A stretch of DNA of 16,182 nt from Promethearchaeota archaeon (GTDB taxonomy: Archaea > Asgardarchaeota > Lokiarchaeia > Sigynarchaeales > SOKP01), in contig JAUWBH010000145.1 of the NCBI GenBank assembly GCA_030605085.1, positions 1 through 16,182 on the forward strand. Reading direction: 5' to 3'. Positions 7,272 to 13,943 of the stretch are shown here, piece after piece. Numbering within the stretch: position 1 is the stretch's first letter; each line of letters starts with the position of its first letter. The notes under the pieces are model-generated. The model was not told the DNA's origin and made no database searches. It saw only the letters and a program-made list of their open reading frames with translations. The translations under genes were made by a program, and so were the position numbers.

Positions 7272-8642
7272 TTAAAATTTAAAATCTTTACTCATCTTGT
7301 CCATAAACGCAGATGCGCCTTTTCCCATTCCTGGCATTCCCGGCATACTTTTACCTTTTTTACGAGCCTGCATAAATCTTCTCATTAGTTTCTTCATCTG
7401 CCCGTATTGCGACAGCATTTTATTGATAACAGAATATTCAGTGCCTGAACCAATAGCAATCCTTCTTTTTCTGGTTTTTTTTATGATTTTTGGGGTTTCC
7501 TTCTCTTCGGCCGTCATAGAATTCAAAACAACTTCCCATTTATCAAGATTTCTCTCAGCATCCTCTTTTAAAGCGTCGGGTATGTTTCCTCCGCCCATCA
7601 TAGTTAAGATTTGCCTAAATTTCCCTACTTTTTTGATGTTCTTAAGCTGTAAATAGAGGTCTTCTAATGTGAATCGCCCTCTCATCAATCTTTTAACCGT
7701 TTCTGGGTCAGGCATAGCTTCTGCCTCTTGTACCCTTTGCACTAAGGCATCTAAGTTTGGAACGCCCAATAAAGTCCCAACAAAATTTGTAGGCTCGAAT
7801 TCTTCAAAAGCGTCAATCTTTTCGCCGATTCCAATAAATCTTATCGGTACATTCGTAGCTGCGCACGCTGATAAAGCCCCACCTCCTTTAGCAGTGCCAT
7901 CTAATTTTGTAACAATGATACTTCCGAGATTAGTCGCTTTTGCAAACGCTTCTGCTTGAGGGTAAGCCTGTTGACCTAAGGTAGAATCGACAACAAGGAT
8001 GGTTTCATTCGGCTTTAAAACGCTTTCAATTTTTTGCATTTCTTTCATTAATTCTTTTTCTTCTTTATGCCGACCTGCAGTATCAACTATAATTATATCG
8101 TGTCCTTCAGCTAGGGCCTTCTTGGTTTCTTTAACAGCAATTTTTAACGCATTCTTTTCGTTAGGGTTTCCGTAGCATTTAACTGGAATTTGATTTGTCA
8201 ATTGGACAAGTTGTTCGTAAGCTCCAGGGCGCCATGTATCGGTTGTTAATGCTGCGACATTATATCCTTTGCTTTTATAATATCTAGCTAATTTTCCTAT
8301 CGATGTGGTTTTACCTGAGCCTTGGATCCCTACGAGTAAAATCACGTTTTTCTTCCCAGGTTTGATCCTAATCGGGGCTTGTTTTCCACCTAATACACGC
8401 ACAAGTTCATCGTGTACTAATGATACTACAAAATCCTTACGTTTTGCCTTTTGTAGTGTAGTATTCATTGCCTCTTTTTTAATGCTCTCAGTCATCTCAA
8501 AGACCAGCTCCACTTTAACATCAGCTTCGAGCATGGCTCGCTGAAGGTCTTGAATAAAGGCATTAATTGCGTCTTTATCGACTTTAGGTAAACGCCGTAA
8601 TTTTCTAATAGCGCTATCTAATTTCCGTCCTAACACTTCCAT
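7272..8642 (-). CDS. srp54: Signal recognition particle GTPase SRP54
   Basis: A 456-residue GTPase that binds 7S RNA and signal sequences and delivers ribosomes to the membrane receptor FtsY. The N domain (1-95) is followed by the G domain with the P-loop GIQGSGKTT near 105-113, TTDTWRPGAYEQL at about 133-145, DTAGRHKEE near 187-195 and TKLDGTAKGGGALS near 245-258. The M domain starts around 300 and has the RNA-binding region with GSGTEYSVINKML near 398-410 and a methionine-rich tail (MPGMPGMGKG). Length is normal for archaeal SRP54. I prefer the ATG at 8642 to the adjacent TTG at 8645. It is the first gene of the run leading to TrmY-like, dihydroorotase and AMMECR1, with gaps of 8-40 nt, suggesting one transcript. 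Confidence 0.97.
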   Translation of the reverse strand: MEVLGRKLDSAIRKLRRLPKVDKDAINAFIQDLQRAMLEADVKVELVFEMTESIKKEAMNTTLQKAKRKDFVVSLVHDELVRVLGGKQAPIRIKPGKKNVILLVGIQGSGKTTSIGKLARYYKSKGYNVAALTTDTWRPGAYEQLVQLTNQIPVKCYGNPNEKNALKIAVKETKKALAEGHDIIIVDTAGRHKEEKELMKEMQKIESVLKPNETILVVDSTLGQQAYPQAEAFAKATNLGSIIVTKLDGTAKGGGALSACAATNVPIRFIGIGEKIDAFEEFEPTNFVGTLLGVPNLDALVQRVQEAEAMPDPETVKRLMRGRFTLEDLYLQLKNIKKVGKFRQILTMMGGGNIPDALKEDAERNLDKWEVVLNSMTAEEKETPKIIKKTRKRRIAIGSGTEYSVINKMLSQYGQMKKLMRRFMQARKKGKSMPGMPGMGKGASAFMDKMSKDFKF

Positions 8643-8690
8643 CAATTCAGCTTCTACTCGCAGGGGTATATTAATTTTATTTATTAATCT

Positions 8691-8704
8691 TAAAAATATA
8701 TAAT
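8691..8704 (-). promoter_or_regulatory. Candidate TATA region of the SRP54 transcript
   Basis: The minus strand reads ATTATATATTTTTA, about 50 nt before the SRP54 ATG. It is the best TATA-like run in the 8643-8854 gap. Other AT runs are nearby, so the assignment is tentative. Confidence 0.3.
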
Positions 8705-8843
8705 TATAAAAAACTATTATTTAAAAGGTTCAATAAAACCATTGATGACTTAACCAAATTAGTTTTAATTTATTTATACTTAGTAATTCTTAAAAAATAA
8801 TAGAATTGTCAAAGTTAAAAATGTTTGGAAATTACTAAAAAAA

Positions 8844-8848
8844 GGTGA
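8844..8848 (+). promoter_or_regulatory. Shine-Dalgarno-like GGTGA before an ATT start
   Basis: GGTGA lies 6 nt before the ATT at 8855, which aligns exactly with the ATG of the intact aIF5A copy. A conserved binding site in front of a changed start codon suggests either rare ATT initiation or a start-codon loss. A TGA at 8846 closes the frame upstream, so no earlier start exists. Confidence 0.4.
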
Positions 8849-8854
8849 AAATTT

Positions 8855-9070
8855 ATTTCTATCCGTAGAACCGAAATTCAGAAGTTAAAAACTGGGAACT
8901 ACATTATGGTTGAAGGAGAACCATGTGTTATTAAAAGTACAGAGCGTTCAAAATCCGGAAAACATGGACATGATAAAGTGAGAGTGGTCTGTGTAGGGAT
9001 GTTTGATAATAACAAGAGATCTCTCACAATTCCGTCAGGACATATGGACAATTCATACTTCATTATTTAA
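8855..9070 (+). pseudogene. Truncated extra copy of aIF5A (hypusine domain only)
   Basis: An open frame of 71 codons that repeats the N-terminal domain of the intact aIF5A gene at 9815, including the hypusine loop SKSGKHGH. It starts with ATT where the intact copy has ATG, and after SGHM it runs into DNSYFII and a stop. It therefore lacks the OB domain and ends within 4 nt of the intron site of the intact copy. Of 63 aligned codons I count roughly 27 synonymous differences and about 9 amino-acid changes, with no indel or premature stop. For most of its divergence it was thus under protein-level selection. It could be a recently truncated paralogue, a remnant of recombination, or a functional single-domain protein started at ATT. 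Exon 2-like sequence is not found in the next 740 nt. Confidence 0.65.
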
Positions 9071-9386
9071 TTAAGAATCGTTTTTTAAAATAAATTTAAC
9101 TTTAAGGTTAAAGAGAGCTAAACGATTAATTCCGTCCGATAAGCCTTTTATTTTAAGAAAAGAGTTAACTCTCTTTATATTCCCCGTTAAACTTTTACTA
9201 TTTTTAATTCTTTCTTTATAAAGTGCTCTCATTTTCTCAAATATAGTATGTTTTTTTATCGTTTAATGTATAGGTATAATCAAACTCTCCCGCTATTTCG
9301 TTGAATAAATCTGCCGTTCCTTTTAAAAACGCACAATTGAAATGAAAAGAGAGATAATGCTCTTGGTCGTTGTTCCACAAGATTAA
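9071..9386. other. Non-coding or decayed stretch after the aIF5A half-copy
   Basis: No recognisable gene. Short open stretches exist on both strands, for example a 53-codon minus-strand frame from ATG at 9232 to a stop at 9071, and a start-less minus-strand run at 9237-9395. Both strands are open in places, which argues against real coding. Base composition is less AT-extreme than the neighbouring spacer at 9585-9814, which suggests a former gene. I find no match to the missing aIF5A OB domain. Confidence 0.4.
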
Positions 9387-9584
9387 TCTGTTGGATTAGA
9401 TCACCTTCCCGCTCTTTCTTTTCATCATACAGATCCAAGAAAAATAAAGCAATTAGTTATTGATGAAAGATGCATTGCGTTATGCAGGAATTGCCACCGA
9501 CTTTTGACAAGTGGTATTTTTTTTGAGAATAAGGATGAAATCCTGCAAAAATATTTAAAGAGTTTTTCTATTAGGTCTTTATAA
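9387..9584 (+). pseudogene. HNH-nuclease fragment
   Basis: A 65-codon open stretch with no start codon, opened by a TAA at 9384 and ended by TAA at 9582. It reads DHLPALSFHHTDPRK, then, after about 8 residues, CIALCRNCHRLL. That is the usual ending of an HNH endonuclease: histidine pair at the metal site followed by a CxxCH motif. In another frame just upstream, residues like GRCSTRLICWIR could be the start of the same domain, which would imply a frameshift. It lies between the two aIF5A copies. It could be a remnant of a mobile or homing-type nuclease. Whether it had any role in the duplication is unknown. Confidence 0.45.
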
Positions 9585-9681
9585 ATTTTAATCTTTTTTT
9601 TATATTTTTATTTATATTTATTTTGTTTGAAAGAATTGAATTTAATTTCTTTTTTTTTGTTAGATTGAGTAAGAATTAAAT

Positions 9682-9731
9682 TTTTCATTTTCATTAAATT
9701 AATTAGATTTTTAATTTTCGTTAAATTAATT
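9682..9731 (+). repeat. Two 23-nt direct repeats upstream of aIF5A
   Basis: The 23-nt segments at 9682-9704 and 9709-9731 differ at only two positions, giving a 27-nt period. Both contain the core TTAAATTAATT. They lie in the 230-nt AT-only spacer before the intact aIF5A gene (9585-9814), about 85 nt before its start. They may be a protein-binding repeat or simple slippage in AT-rich DNA. Confidence 0.45.
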
Positions 9732-9760
9732 TCATGTTATTGATTTAAAGAAATAAAGAA

Positions 9761-9806
9761 AATATAATTTCATTTAAAAGAATTGATTTTAATTTTAAGA
9801 GGTAAG
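9761..9806 (+). promoter_or_regulatory. Candidate promoter and ribosome binding site of aIF5A
   Basis: A TATA-like AATATAATTT lies at 9761-9770, about 45 nt before the ATG at 9815. It would give a leader of roughly 20 nt holding the good Shine-Dalgarno sequence AAGAGGTAAG at 9797-9806. The strong binding site fixes the ATG at 9815 as the start. Confidence 0.45.
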
Positions 9807-9814
9807 TAATTATA

Positions 9815-10277
9815 ATGTCAATACGAAGAACCGAGATCCAGAAATTAAAGACTGGGAATTATTTAATGGTCGACGATGAGCCATGTATTATTAAAGCGAC
9901 CGAAAGATCTAAAAGCGGAAAACACGGACATGCTAAAGTTCGTGTAGTTTGTATAGGAATGTTTGATAAAAACAAACGATCTCTCACGATTCCATCAGGA
10001 CACATTTTATGAGAATTATTCTTTTCATAATGTCTAAATGGTGGAAGTTCCTGAAATTATTAAAGGTAACGCTCAGATCAATTTTTTTGAAGATGTTTCA
10101 ATTAACATCATGAATCTTGAATCGTACGAGTCTTTTGATGTTGATTGGCCATCGGATGATGCTTTAGCAAAAAAACTCAAAGATCTCCAAACCAATCCCA
10201 GAAAAATGTCGTCAGCACAAGTAGAATATTGGCAGCTAGCTGGAAAAACGCTTATCAATAGAGTTATTATTAATTAA
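9815..10277 (+). CDS. eif5a: Translation factor aIF5A, split by a BHB-type intron
   Basis: The archaeal homologue of eIF5A, which binds the ribosome and helps peptide-bond formation at difficult sequences. Exon 1 (9815-10003, 63 codons) holds the N-domain with the loop SKSGKHGH, whose K36 is the expected hypusine or deoxyhypusine site. Exon 2 (10038-10277, 79 codons plus stop) is the OB-fold domain, starting VEVPEII and ending NRVIIN. Read straight through, the frame stops at 10010-10012 two codons after the exon-1 end. Removing 34 nt joins SGH to MVEVPEII, giving a continuous 142-residue protein of normal length and domain order. The insertion sits at the domain border and folds as a splice motif. 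If it is not spliced, only a 65-residue hypusine-domain protein is made. A hairpin with T-run follows. Confidence 0.88.
10004..10037 (+). other. 34-nt intron with bulge-helix-bulge motif in aIF5A
   Basis: Pairing seen in the RNA: outer helix UCCAUCA (9991-9997) with UGGUGGA (10039-10045), 7 bp including one U-G; 3-nt bulge AAA (10036-10038); central helix GGAC (9998-10001) with GUCU (10032-10035), 4 bp with one G-U; second bulge starting ACA (10002-10004); then intron hairpin UUAUGAGAA (10007-10015) with UUUUCAUAA (10022-10030), 9 bp, loop UUAUUC. Cutting after the second base of each bulge (10003/10004 and 10037/10038) removes exactly the 34 nt that break the frame. One deviation is that the 5' bulge is followed by UU facing U10031, making a 5-by-1 internal loop instead of a clean 3-nt bulge. 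This is the substrate form of the archaeal tRNA splicing endonuclease. Confidence 0.85.
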
Positions 10278-10307
10278 TTCCTTAATTAATCAAATCATTC
10301 TTTTTTT
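10269..10307 (+). terminator. Hairpin plus T-run after aIF5A
   Basis: ATTAATTAA (10269-10277) and TTAATTAAT (10282-10290) form a perfect 9-bp inverted repeat with loop TTCC, overlapping the aIF5A stop codon. A run of seven T follows at 10301-10307. The T-run is the element that matters for archaeal termination; the all-AT stem may be incidental. Confidence 0.45.
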
Positions 10308-10359
10308 AAAACAAAAATTTTGTATATTTTTAAAGTCCAATTAACAAGTTCTGAGATAT

Positions 10360-11271
10360 ATGAAAAAGAAAGCTTTAGCGCTAGCTTGTCGAATGGATTC
10401 GGAAAGAGCAATTAAATTAACTAAGAGGATTTTTGAATTTTTAATAAAAAAGGGTGAAGTAGTATATTTAGAAACGAGAATAGCCCCCAAGATTTTACCT
10501 CATAGTGCTAAAAATTTAATAGAAATGAGCTCAGATACTATTAAATTCATCGTATCGGTTGGTGGCGATGGCACACTTCTCCGTGTTGCAGGCAATTTGC
10601 CTCAACACGACCCACCACCTATTTTTGGGGTTAATATTGGGTCTATAGGCTTCTTAGACGAATCTAACGAGAGAATGGTTTTTAAAGACTTAGAAAAGGT
10701 TTTAAATGGTGAATATGTTATCGAGAAATGTTCTAAAATAACACCATTTATCGTTAAAAGTAATTCTGATGAAGTAAAACTCAATAACGCTTTAAACGAA
10801 GTATTAATCGTATCTTCAAAAAATTCTAAAGTTTTGCAAGTTTCTGTCAAGATTAACGGCGTTTTTCTTAATCGAAGTTATTTAGATGGAGTTATTATAT
10901 CTATAGCTACGGGATCTACTGCATATAACTTAAGCGCAGGAGGTTCAATAGTTAGTCCCAATTTAGAAATTATGCAACTGACGGCTCTAAACAGTTTTGC
11001 GCGTTCTGGTTTACGACCGCTGGTTCTTCCGATAGATTCTGAAATTGAAATAAATCTGTTAAGACCAAGGTTAACAGCTAAAATTGTTATTGATGGACAA
11101 CAGACAATTAAGAAAATTCAACCTCATACAAAAATTAGAATTAGAAAAGCAAACTCTCAAACTAAATTTATCCGCTTGTCTCAAAATCCATATGAGAATT
11201 ACTTTAAGCGGTTAAGAAAGAAAATTATAGGAACTATTCGTGTACCTTTAGATGACAGTCCTGAGGAATAA
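10360..11271 (+). CDS. nadK: NAD kinase
   Basis: A 303-residue cytosolic kinase that phosphorylates NAD to NADP using ATP or polyphosphate. It shows the defining GGDGTLLR motif at 68-75 with catalytic D70, NIGSIGFL at 92-99, the NE pair at 146-147, and the glycine-rich GSTAYNLSAGGSIVSP at 185-200 that binds the nicotinamide dinucleotide. IDGQ at 244-247 near the end is also typical. Length is normal. The ATG at 10360 follows a TATA-like GTATATTTTTAAA around 10322-10334. Its last 20 nt overlap the start of the Nob1 gene in another frame, so the two are probably translated together. The C-terminal tail beyond about 280 is basic and variable. Confidence 0.93.
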   Translation: MKKKALALACRMDSERAIKLTKRIFEFLIKKGEVVYLETRIAPKILPHSAKNLIEMSSDTIKFIVSVGGDGTLLRVAGNLPQHDPPPIFGVNIGSIGFLDESNERMVFKDLEKVLNGEYVIEKCSKITPFIVKSNSDEVKLNNALNEVLIVSSKNSKVLQVSVKINGVFLNRSYLDGVIISIATGSTAYNLSAGGSIVSPNLEIMQLTALNSFARSGLRPLVLPIDSEIEINLLRPRLTAKIVIDGQQTIKKIQPHTKIRIRKANSQTKFIRLSQNPYENYFKRLRKKIIGTIRVPLDDSPEE

Positions 11272-11800
11272 GAAAAAAAAATTAATATTCGACGCTAATA
11301 TTTTTCTAACAGGAGTAGATTTCAATTTAATTGATGCTATTATTTACACAACGCCAAAAGTCATTGAAGAAATTAGAGTTGATAAATATCTTGATAAAAA
11401 TAGAAACATTTTAAATAAAATTCAGGTTGCCATTGACAGCAAAAAATTAATTATACGATCTCCCTCACATATATTTGTTAAAGAAATCGAAAAAAATGCT
11501 AAATTAACGGGAGATTTTAAAATTTTATCCAACGCCGATAAAGAATTAATAGCTTTAACTTTAGAATTAAGAGAGACATCGAACGAGAATGTAATTATTT
11601 ACACTAACGATTATTCTATGCAAAACTTATGTTCTGAATTAGATGTTCCTTTCTCTTCCTTGAATAAAAATGGGATTAAATCTAAAATTATCTGGGAAGT
11701 TTATTGCCCATATTGTGAAGATATTTATAAATCTGAAGATTTAAATAACATGTGCGAAAAATGCGGCTTAAAACTTAAGAGGAGACCAAAAAAACAATAA
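11252..11800 (+). CDS. nob1: Nob1-like rRNA endonuclease (PIN plus zinc ribbon)
   Basis: A 182-residue protein matching Nob1, the endonuclease that makes the mature 3' end of 16S/18S rRNA in the late small subunit. The PIN domain (10-135) has the acidic residues expected for two metal ions: D14 in FDAN, E39/E40, D96 in SNADKELIALTLE and D120 in TNDYS. A C-terminal zinc ribbon has CPYC at 152-155 and CEKC at 168-171, followed by a basic tail. PIN followed by such a ribbon is the Nob1 arrangement. The ATG at 11252 lies inside the end of the NAD kinase gene (20-nt overlap), implying translational coupling. It converges on the membrane-protein gene with a 7-nt gap. Confidence 0.9.
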   Translation: MTVLRNKKKKLIFDANIFLTGVDFNLIDAIIYTTPKVIEEIRVDKYLDKNRNILNKIQVAIDSKKLIIRSPSHIFVKEIEKNAKLTGDFKILSNADKELIALTLELRETSNENVIIYTNDYSMQNLCSELDVPFSSLNKNGIKSKIIWEVYCPYCEDIYKSEDLNNMCEKCGLKLKRRPKKQ

Positions 11801-11807
11801 TTAGCTA

Positions 11808-13610
11808 TTAATCTCCAGAATCTAAATCAGTTGGTTGAAATATCCCTTTATCTATTAAACTGAATATAGTTTTTATTTTTTTAGGCTCAAATTTTTCGTC
11901 AGGCATTAAATAGGTAGTAAAGAAATACTCTAAATTGTTTTGTTTCATAATATCCTTAGTTTGATAAAGTATTGACCTCTCAGTAGGAGTTAGTTTAATA
12001 TCTTTTGTCTCTACGACCTTTAAAGGAGATATAAAGGAAACGGCTAAATGTTTTTCAATTAATTTTTTTATACCTACAAACTGGGATAGTTGCCCTATAA
12101 ACTTTTGAAGAAGCTCACCATATTCGTTATCAATATCATAACATAAGGATCTAACTGAAACTATAAAATCATCTGAAGGATTTTCTTTTAATATTAATAT
12201 GATTCTAAAATTTCTAAATTCAGACATTAAAATTTTAGAATCTTTGTATTCTAACTTTACCGTCTGAGATTGCTCGTAGGTGCCCGTTAATTCAATTCCG
12301 AACGCGCGAATAGCTTCTAAAAACCCAGAAACCAATGTTGAATCAAAGATTTTACCAGTAAAAAATTGATCGTACACGCTAAGCCCAGTATTTTTTTCTA
12401 TAATCATAAGATAATTTAGACTGAGGACATCTATAAATTTATTACGTAGTTTCTGTATGCGCTCTTCCCGGATTCTTCTGTATCTTTTAACAATGATGTA
12501 AGATGTATAACTAGATGCGGAGACTATACCCGCAATAATAAGAAGTATTAAAATCAATATTGGATCTAAAGTAGATGCACTAACTTCAGACATGTCATCA
12601 GCAATATCATCTTTACCACCACCGTCACCAGGGTCATCAACACCGTCATCAATTGAAGTTCCAGAAACTTGAAAATTTTGAGATTGAATACCAGCATCTG
12701 TCTCATTATTCCAAAAAACTAACGCTTCCCATTCCCCAGCGTGAGGATTGGACGAAAGAACATATGTAAAGGGAGTATCTACATTGGGATCCTCTTTGAT
12801 TTCCCTGTGTACCTCAATACCACGAGCATCCTTTAAGATATAGGTATAATTTCCTGGCAAAACTGGAGCTTCAAGGAAAAATGTTATATCTTGGTTAGGA
12901 TCGTAATCATTTTTTGGAACATTTAGATTAAATGGAATTTTTAGGGATGTAGCGTTTATTTTCCATTCTGCACCGTTCGTGATATTTTCGTTCAATATAG
13001 TAAAAGAATTTCCAATAAAAACAACATCATCCGTGAGATTATCCGTGTTTTTAAATACGCTTAAGTTGTCCCAGCTTTCTGAGTATTCAAATTTAACGGA
13101 ATAATTGGAATAATACCTGGTGATTTCTGGATTGACCGTCCATATATTATCTAAAGTTTCATCAACTAAAACAGAACCATCAGAGAAAAAGATATTTCTA
13201 ATCTTAATATTATAATCTATAGTGAAATTCAATTGTAGAGACCTATTATTGTAAATATGAATGTGTAAATAATTATGTCCTGGAGAATAATTTACATTGG
13301 GAATTGTTAAATTTCCAGTATAAGGATTTGCTCCATCAGTTATGTTATATTTTGTACCGTCAACCTCCGCAGTCATATTTATATCATTTGGATTATAAGA
13401 AGTATTTGTCTTTTGATATAGTTTATACAAAAAAGGACTGCCTTGTTGAACATCTTTCCATGGGGTCAATGGGGTCTTATCATAATATGAAGTATATAAT
13501 TCAGGATGATTAGGACTTACATCTGAATTGTAAAACCAGAAATAAGTAGTTGTTATATCTAATATTTCGGTCCCATTTAATACGAGGGAATAATTTCCTT
13601 TTGGAAGCAA
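11808..13610 (-). CDS. Membrane protein with ectodomain and longin-like cytosolic domain
   Basis: A 600-residue protein with one clear membrane span at about 350-374. Residues 1-318 look extracellular: beta-rich, aromatic, with more than ten N-x-S/T sequons, and repeated Ig-like features such as LPGNYTYILKD and AGEWEALVFW. A flexible Asp/Gly-rich linker covers about 320-340. After the span comes a basic RYRRIREERIQKLR stop-transfer segment, then about 396-525 a longin-like domain (LMIIEKNTGLSVYDQFF, then SGFLEAIRAFGIEL) of a type common in Asgard proteins, and a C-terminal part (TPTERSILYQT) that may be a small helical domain. The only usable start is TTG at 13610, and no signal peptide precedes the ectodomain; the frame is closed by TAG about 50 nt upstream. 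The 5' end may be truncated or frameshifted. Possible sensor or surface-to-GTPase linker, by inference. Confidence 0.7.
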   Translation of the reverse strand: MLPKGNYSLVLNGTEILDITTTYFWFYNSDVSPNHPELYTSYYDKTPLTPWKDVQQGSPFLYKLYQKTNTSYNPNDINMTAEVDGTKYNITDGANPYTGNLTIPNVNYSPGHNYLHIHIYNNRSLQLNFTIDYNIKIRNIFFSDGSVLVDETLDNIWTVNPEITRYYSNYSVKFEYSESWDNLSVFKNTDNLTDDVVFIGNSFTILNENITNGAEWKINATSLKIPFNLNVPKNDYDPNQDITFFLEAPVLPGNYTYILKDARGIEVHREIKEDPNVDTPFTYVLSSNPHAGEWEALVFWNNETDAGIQSQNFQVSGTSIDDGVDDPGDGGGKDDIADDMSEVSASTLDPILILILLIIAGIVSASSYTSYIIVKRYRRIREERIQKLRNKFIDVLSLNYLMIIEKNTGLSVYDQFFTGKIFDSTLVSGFLEAIRAFGIELTGTYEQSQTVKLEYKDSKILMSEFRNFRIILILKENPSDDFIVSVRSLCYDIDNEYGELLQKFIGQLSQFVGIKKLIEKHLAVSFISPLKVVETKDIKLTPTERSILYQTKDIMKQNNLEYFFTTYLMPDEKFEPKKIKTIFSLIDKGIFQPTDLDSGD

Positions 13611-13943
13611 AACTGGAGTTGAAGAAAAATTTTGAAAGTGCCAAAGAAAAAGAAAACTCTAATCTTAATTGTGATTTTTTATTTAAAATTTAATCAAATA
13701 ATTTATAGATTTACTTAAAAATATCCTTTAAACTATGAGTTTTATTGTAATTATAAATAAATATGTTGTTCAAAATAAATTTAAGATTGTTGTCAATATA
13801 TTTGTTACCATATCTATAAAAGTACAAGTACAAGTACATTTCTTTTATTAAAGACAAAAAAGGATTCTGAAAATAAATTTTTAGTGACAAATTTATTATA
13901 AGAAATCCATACATATATTGAAAAAATATTGTAACGATGAGAA
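13611..13943. other. Divergent intergenic region before FEN1 and the membrane protein
   Basis: No gene that I can support. On the minus strand the three frames near 13611-13665 encode hydrophobic, signal-like stretches without a start codon, compatible with a decayed 5' end of the membrane-protein gene. On the plus strand there is a TATA-like CTATAAAAG at about 13814-13822, immediately followed by three tandem AAGTAC units (13820-13837). A second TATA-like TTTATTATAAG at about 13890-13900 is better placed for FEN1. Confidence 0.4.
13890..13900 (+). promoter_or_regulatory. Candidate TATA box of FEN1
   Basis: TTTATTATAAG lies about 45-50 nt before the FEN1 ATG at 13944, predicting a leader of about 20 nt that includes GATGAG just upstream of the start. 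Evidence is motif and position only. Confidence 0.35.

Noticed and set aside
9071..9232. Minus-strand 53-codon frame with an ATG
   Set aside because: The plus strand is open over the same stretch, there is no ribosome binding site that stands out, and the product has no recognisable motif.
9237..9395. Minus-strand open stretch of about 52 codons
   Set aside because: It has no start codon, overlaps the likely 5' part of the HNH fragment on the other strand, and resembles no family I know.
10004..10037. Programmed frameshift, ribosomal bypass or plain sequencing error as the cause of the split aIF5A frame
   Set aside because: A 34-nt insertion is too long for a frameshift, and a random error would not create paired helices on both sides with bulges exactly at the frame-restoring cut points. 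Splicing explains all of it.
13820..13837. Three AAGTAC units as a CRISPR or satellite array
   Set aside because: Only 18 nt in total with no spacers; it is a simple short tandem repeat.
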